NCBI RefSeq assembly: GCF_002567005.1
Contig: NZ_NUZU01000015.1
Coordinates: forward strand, 92,123 to 156,122
Origin: Bacillus sp. AFS073361
GTDB lineage: Bacteria > Bacillota > Bacilli > Bacillales > Cytobacillaceae
Direction: 5' to 3'
DNA: 64,000 nt
Of this stretch, positions 62,479 to 64,000 are shown piece after piece (the first letter of the stretch is position 1; every line of letters begins with the position of its first letter). The notes under the pieces are model-generated. The model ran no database searches, was not told the origin of the DNA, and saw only the letters and a list, made by a program, of their open reading frames with translations. Both the position numbers and the translations under genes were made by a program.

Positions 62479-62925
62479 TTAGATGGATCTGCCTAAGAAA
62501 GCCGTTAGCATCCATACATGTTTCTCAAGATCAGAATGTATCGCAAGCAGCATATCTCCTGTTGTTTCATCATGATTCTCATCGGCAAAGCTCATGCCTT
62601 CTTTCAATTCACCAATAATAATTGAGAAGTCTTTGATAATTGATTCAACCATTTCATCTGCAGATTCGTTACCGAACGCTTCTTTTATTGAAGAGATTTC
62701 AAGGTATTCTTTCATTGTAGCAGCGGGTTTTCCGCCGATTGCTAGCAAACGTTCGGCTAGTTCATCGACATGAATGCCAGCCTCATTATAAAACTCTTCA
62801 AATTTGACATGTAAGGTGAAAAATTGTCCACCTTTCACATACCAATGATAGTTATGTAACTTCGTATACAGTACAGACCAGTTTGCAATCTGTTTGTTAA
62901 GTACGTTTACTAATTGATTTTCCAT
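62479..62925 (-). CDS. Dps-family DNA-binding ferritin-like protein
   Basis: A 148-residue Dps/MrgA-type miniferritin that oxidises and stores iron and protects DNA under stress or starvation. The ferroxidase site is visible as H27 in HNYHWYV and the [14 protein letters not shown] helix near residue 52, with the conserved FEEFY just before. AAGGAGG precedes the ATG. I looked for a PerR box upstream and found no convincing one. Confidence 0.92.
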   Translation of the reverse strand: MENQLVNVLNKQIANWSVLYTKLHNYHWYVKGGQFFTLHVKFEEFYNEAGIHVDELAERLLAIGGKPAATMKEYLEISSIKEAFGNESADEMVESIIKDFSIIIGELKEGMSFADENHDETTGDMLLAIHSDLEKHVWMLTAFLGRSI

Positions 62926-63292
62926 AATAAATAGCCTCCTTTTTTAACTCTACTTATATTATTACCAAAGATGGAGGTCCAATCCTGTATGAATTTAAGG
63001 AATTTGTTGTCAATTTTGTGAAGAATCATTGGTTTTAAGTGTATTACGCTCTTTTTTATTGTTACAAGCCTGAAATAATTTGTAATAATTCGACCTATCC
63101 TTTCCATGCCGTCCATCTAATGGAATTTATATATTGATGGGGAATAATTCCTTTTAGTAGACAAATCCCTTCATGCTGGGCACTATTTAATCCCAATATT
63201 CGTTACCACTTTTTGGGTAATGAATCCGATTGTAACAACTGTTAGCCTTATTAGTATGACAAGCGCGGAACAAATATTGGAGGGAATAAAAT
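62926..63292. other. Gene-free stretch between dps and the wall hydrolase
   Basis: A 367-base region with no supported gene. It holds the dps ribosome site at its left edge, an imperfect 10-bp inverted repeat (ATTCGTTACC and GGGTAATGAAT, about 63199-63225) and the promoter at 63230-63257. Confidence 0.6.
63230..63257 (+). promoter_or_regulatory. Possible promoter of the wall hydrolase gene
   Basis: TTGTAA (63230-63235), a 16-base spacer and TAGTAT (63252-63257), 35 bases before the ATG. Each hexamer has one or two mismatches to sigma-A. Confidence 0.42.
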
Positions 63293-63895
63293 ATGAATAA
63301 ATTTAAAAAATTACTAATTGCGACCGGACTTATCCTATCCATGTCAGCATTTACTTTAAATGGAACGACTGAAGCGGCAACAACGACACATAAGGTACAA
63401 TCAGGTGAAACTTATTGGAAAATTGCCGCGAAATATGGTGTGACAGTTAATAATTTAAAAAAAGCAAACAACAAAACTAGTAATCTTCTTTATGCGGGAT
63501 CTAATCTAGTAATCCCGAATTCTTCCATTACAGCAGCAGAAAAGGATTTAATGGCACGTCTAGTTCGTGCTGAGGCAGTGGGTGAGCCGTATGCAGGGAA
63601 AGTGGCTGTTGCAACGGTAATCCTTAACCGTGTTTCCAGCCCAGATTTCCCTAATACCGTAAAAGGTGTTATTTATGAAAAGTCGAATGGGTACTATGCC
63701 TTCACGCCTGTAAAAAATGGCACCATTAACAAAACAGCTGATGCTGCATCAAAAAGAGCTGTAAATGAAGCACTTGCCTTTAGAGGACAAGGAAACGGAT
63801 CATTATTTTTCTATAATCCAAAAACAGCCGTAAGTAAGTGGGTCTATTCTCGACCAGTAACGGTAACGATTGGTAACCACAGATTCGCGAAATAA
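63293..63895 (+). CDS. LysM plus SleB/CwlJ-type cell wall hydrolase
   Basis: A 200-residue secreted protein: signal peptide to about A28, one LysM peptidoglycan-binding domain at about 32-76 (HKVQSGETYWKIAAKYG), and a Hydrolase_2 (PF07486) catalytic domain at about 83-200 with a likely catalytic glutamate near 93 (RAEAVGEPY). SleB/CwlJ-family enzymes are lytic transglycosylases or amidases used in spore cortex breakdown or wall growth; YkvT is similar in plan. GGAGGG precedes the ATG. A terminator follows. Confidence 0.88.
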   Translation: MNKFKKLLIATGLILSMSAFTLNGTTEAATTTHKVQSGETYWKIAAKYGVTVNNLKKANNKTSNLLYAGSNLVIPNSSITAAEKDLMARLVRAEAVGEPYAGKVAVATVILNRVSSPDFPNTVKGVIYEKSNGYYAFTPVKNGTINKTADAASKRAVNEALAFRGQGNGSLFFYNPKTAVSKWVYSRPVTVTIGNHRFAK

Positions 63896-63943
63896 AAGCT
63901 AGTATATAGTAGTATTTCAAAAAAATTGTAAACTAAACAAAGA

Positions 63944-63981
63944 AGCAGTGATTTCCTAAAAATGGAATCACTGCTTTTTTT
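63944..63981 (+). terminator. Terminator after the wall hydrolase
   Basis: AGCAGTGATTTCC (63944-63956) and GGAATCACTGCT (63964-63975) form a 12-bp stem with one bulged T, followed by a T run. Confidence 0.8.
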
Positions 63982-64000
63982 ATAGACCTACGAACCTTGT

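Noticed and set aside
62910..63116. 68-codon minus-strand open frame upstream of dps
   Set aside because: It overlaps the dps start and ribosome site, with no site of its own.
1..64000. CRISPR arrays, tRNA, rRNA, transposases, att sites
   Set aside because: I saw no regularly spaced repeats, cloverleaf-like genes, transposase motifs or integrase genes.

Overview
The window looks like chromosome from a low-GC, spore-forming Bacillaceae (Bacillus/Neobacillus-like). The grounds are strong AGGAGG-type ribosome binding sites, frequent TTG and GTG starts, a 28-residue YjcZ-type sporulation peptide, a BdbD/BdbC thiol oxidase pair, a LysM plus SleB/CwlJ-type wall hydrolase, and LacI/CcpA-style operators. 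I see no rRNA, tRNA, insertion sequence, CRISPR array or phage gene.

Layout. 1-2.3 kb: a lactonase (minus strand) and an aldo/keto reductase (plus). 2.4-56.9 kb: about 54 kb of genes all on the plus strand, forming a glycan catabolism locus. 57-58.9 kb: a minus-strand Gfo/Idh/MocA gene and a sugar isomerase/epimerase gene interrupted by one in-frame TAG, divergent from an AraC regulator. 59.9-63.9 kb: housekeeping genes (bdbD, bdbC, a yjcZ-type peptide, a 2-hydroxyacid dehydrogenase, Dps, a wall hydrolase).

The glycan locus has four GH38 alpha-mannosidases (three closely related, about 810-820 aa, and one long form of about 1050 aa), GH36-like, GH1, GH20, GH84 and GH2 enzymes, two less classifiable (alpha/alpha)6-type proteins, and N-acetylglucosamine-6-phosphate deacetylase. 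None of the glycosidases has a signal peptide, so they probably act on oligosaccharides brought in by two separate ABC importers. Each importer has a lipoprotein and two permeases, and each lies near a YesL/DUF624 membrane protein. No ABC ATPase is encoded, so a shared MsmX-type ATPase is likely. The enzyme set (alpha-mannose, beta-mannose/beta-galactose, beta-GlcNAc) fits N-glycan-like or other mannose/HexNAc oligosaccharides; this is inference.

A second layer is catabolic and redox: four Gfo/Idh/MocA oxidoreductases, three AP-endonuclease-2-type isomerases/epimerases (one interrupted), a 1052-residue double-FAD protein with a helical-repeat tail, two near-duplicate class II ketose-bisphosphate aldolases, a FucA/OtnC-like aldolase lacking one zinc ligand, a DUF1537 acid-sugar kinase, a GmhA-like SIS isomerase, a ROK kinase and an FGGY kinase. 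Oxidised sugars or acid sugars may therefore be handled alongside ordinary hydrolysis.

Regulation: a LacI gene is preceded by a good sigma-A promoter, a 34-bp perfect palindrome and a second operator. The same GGAACGTTCC core occurs inside two downstream genes, in one case as a 19-base identical copy. A cre box sits in the promoter of the second ABC transporter. A DeoR regulator lies inside the locus and an AraC regulator flanks it.
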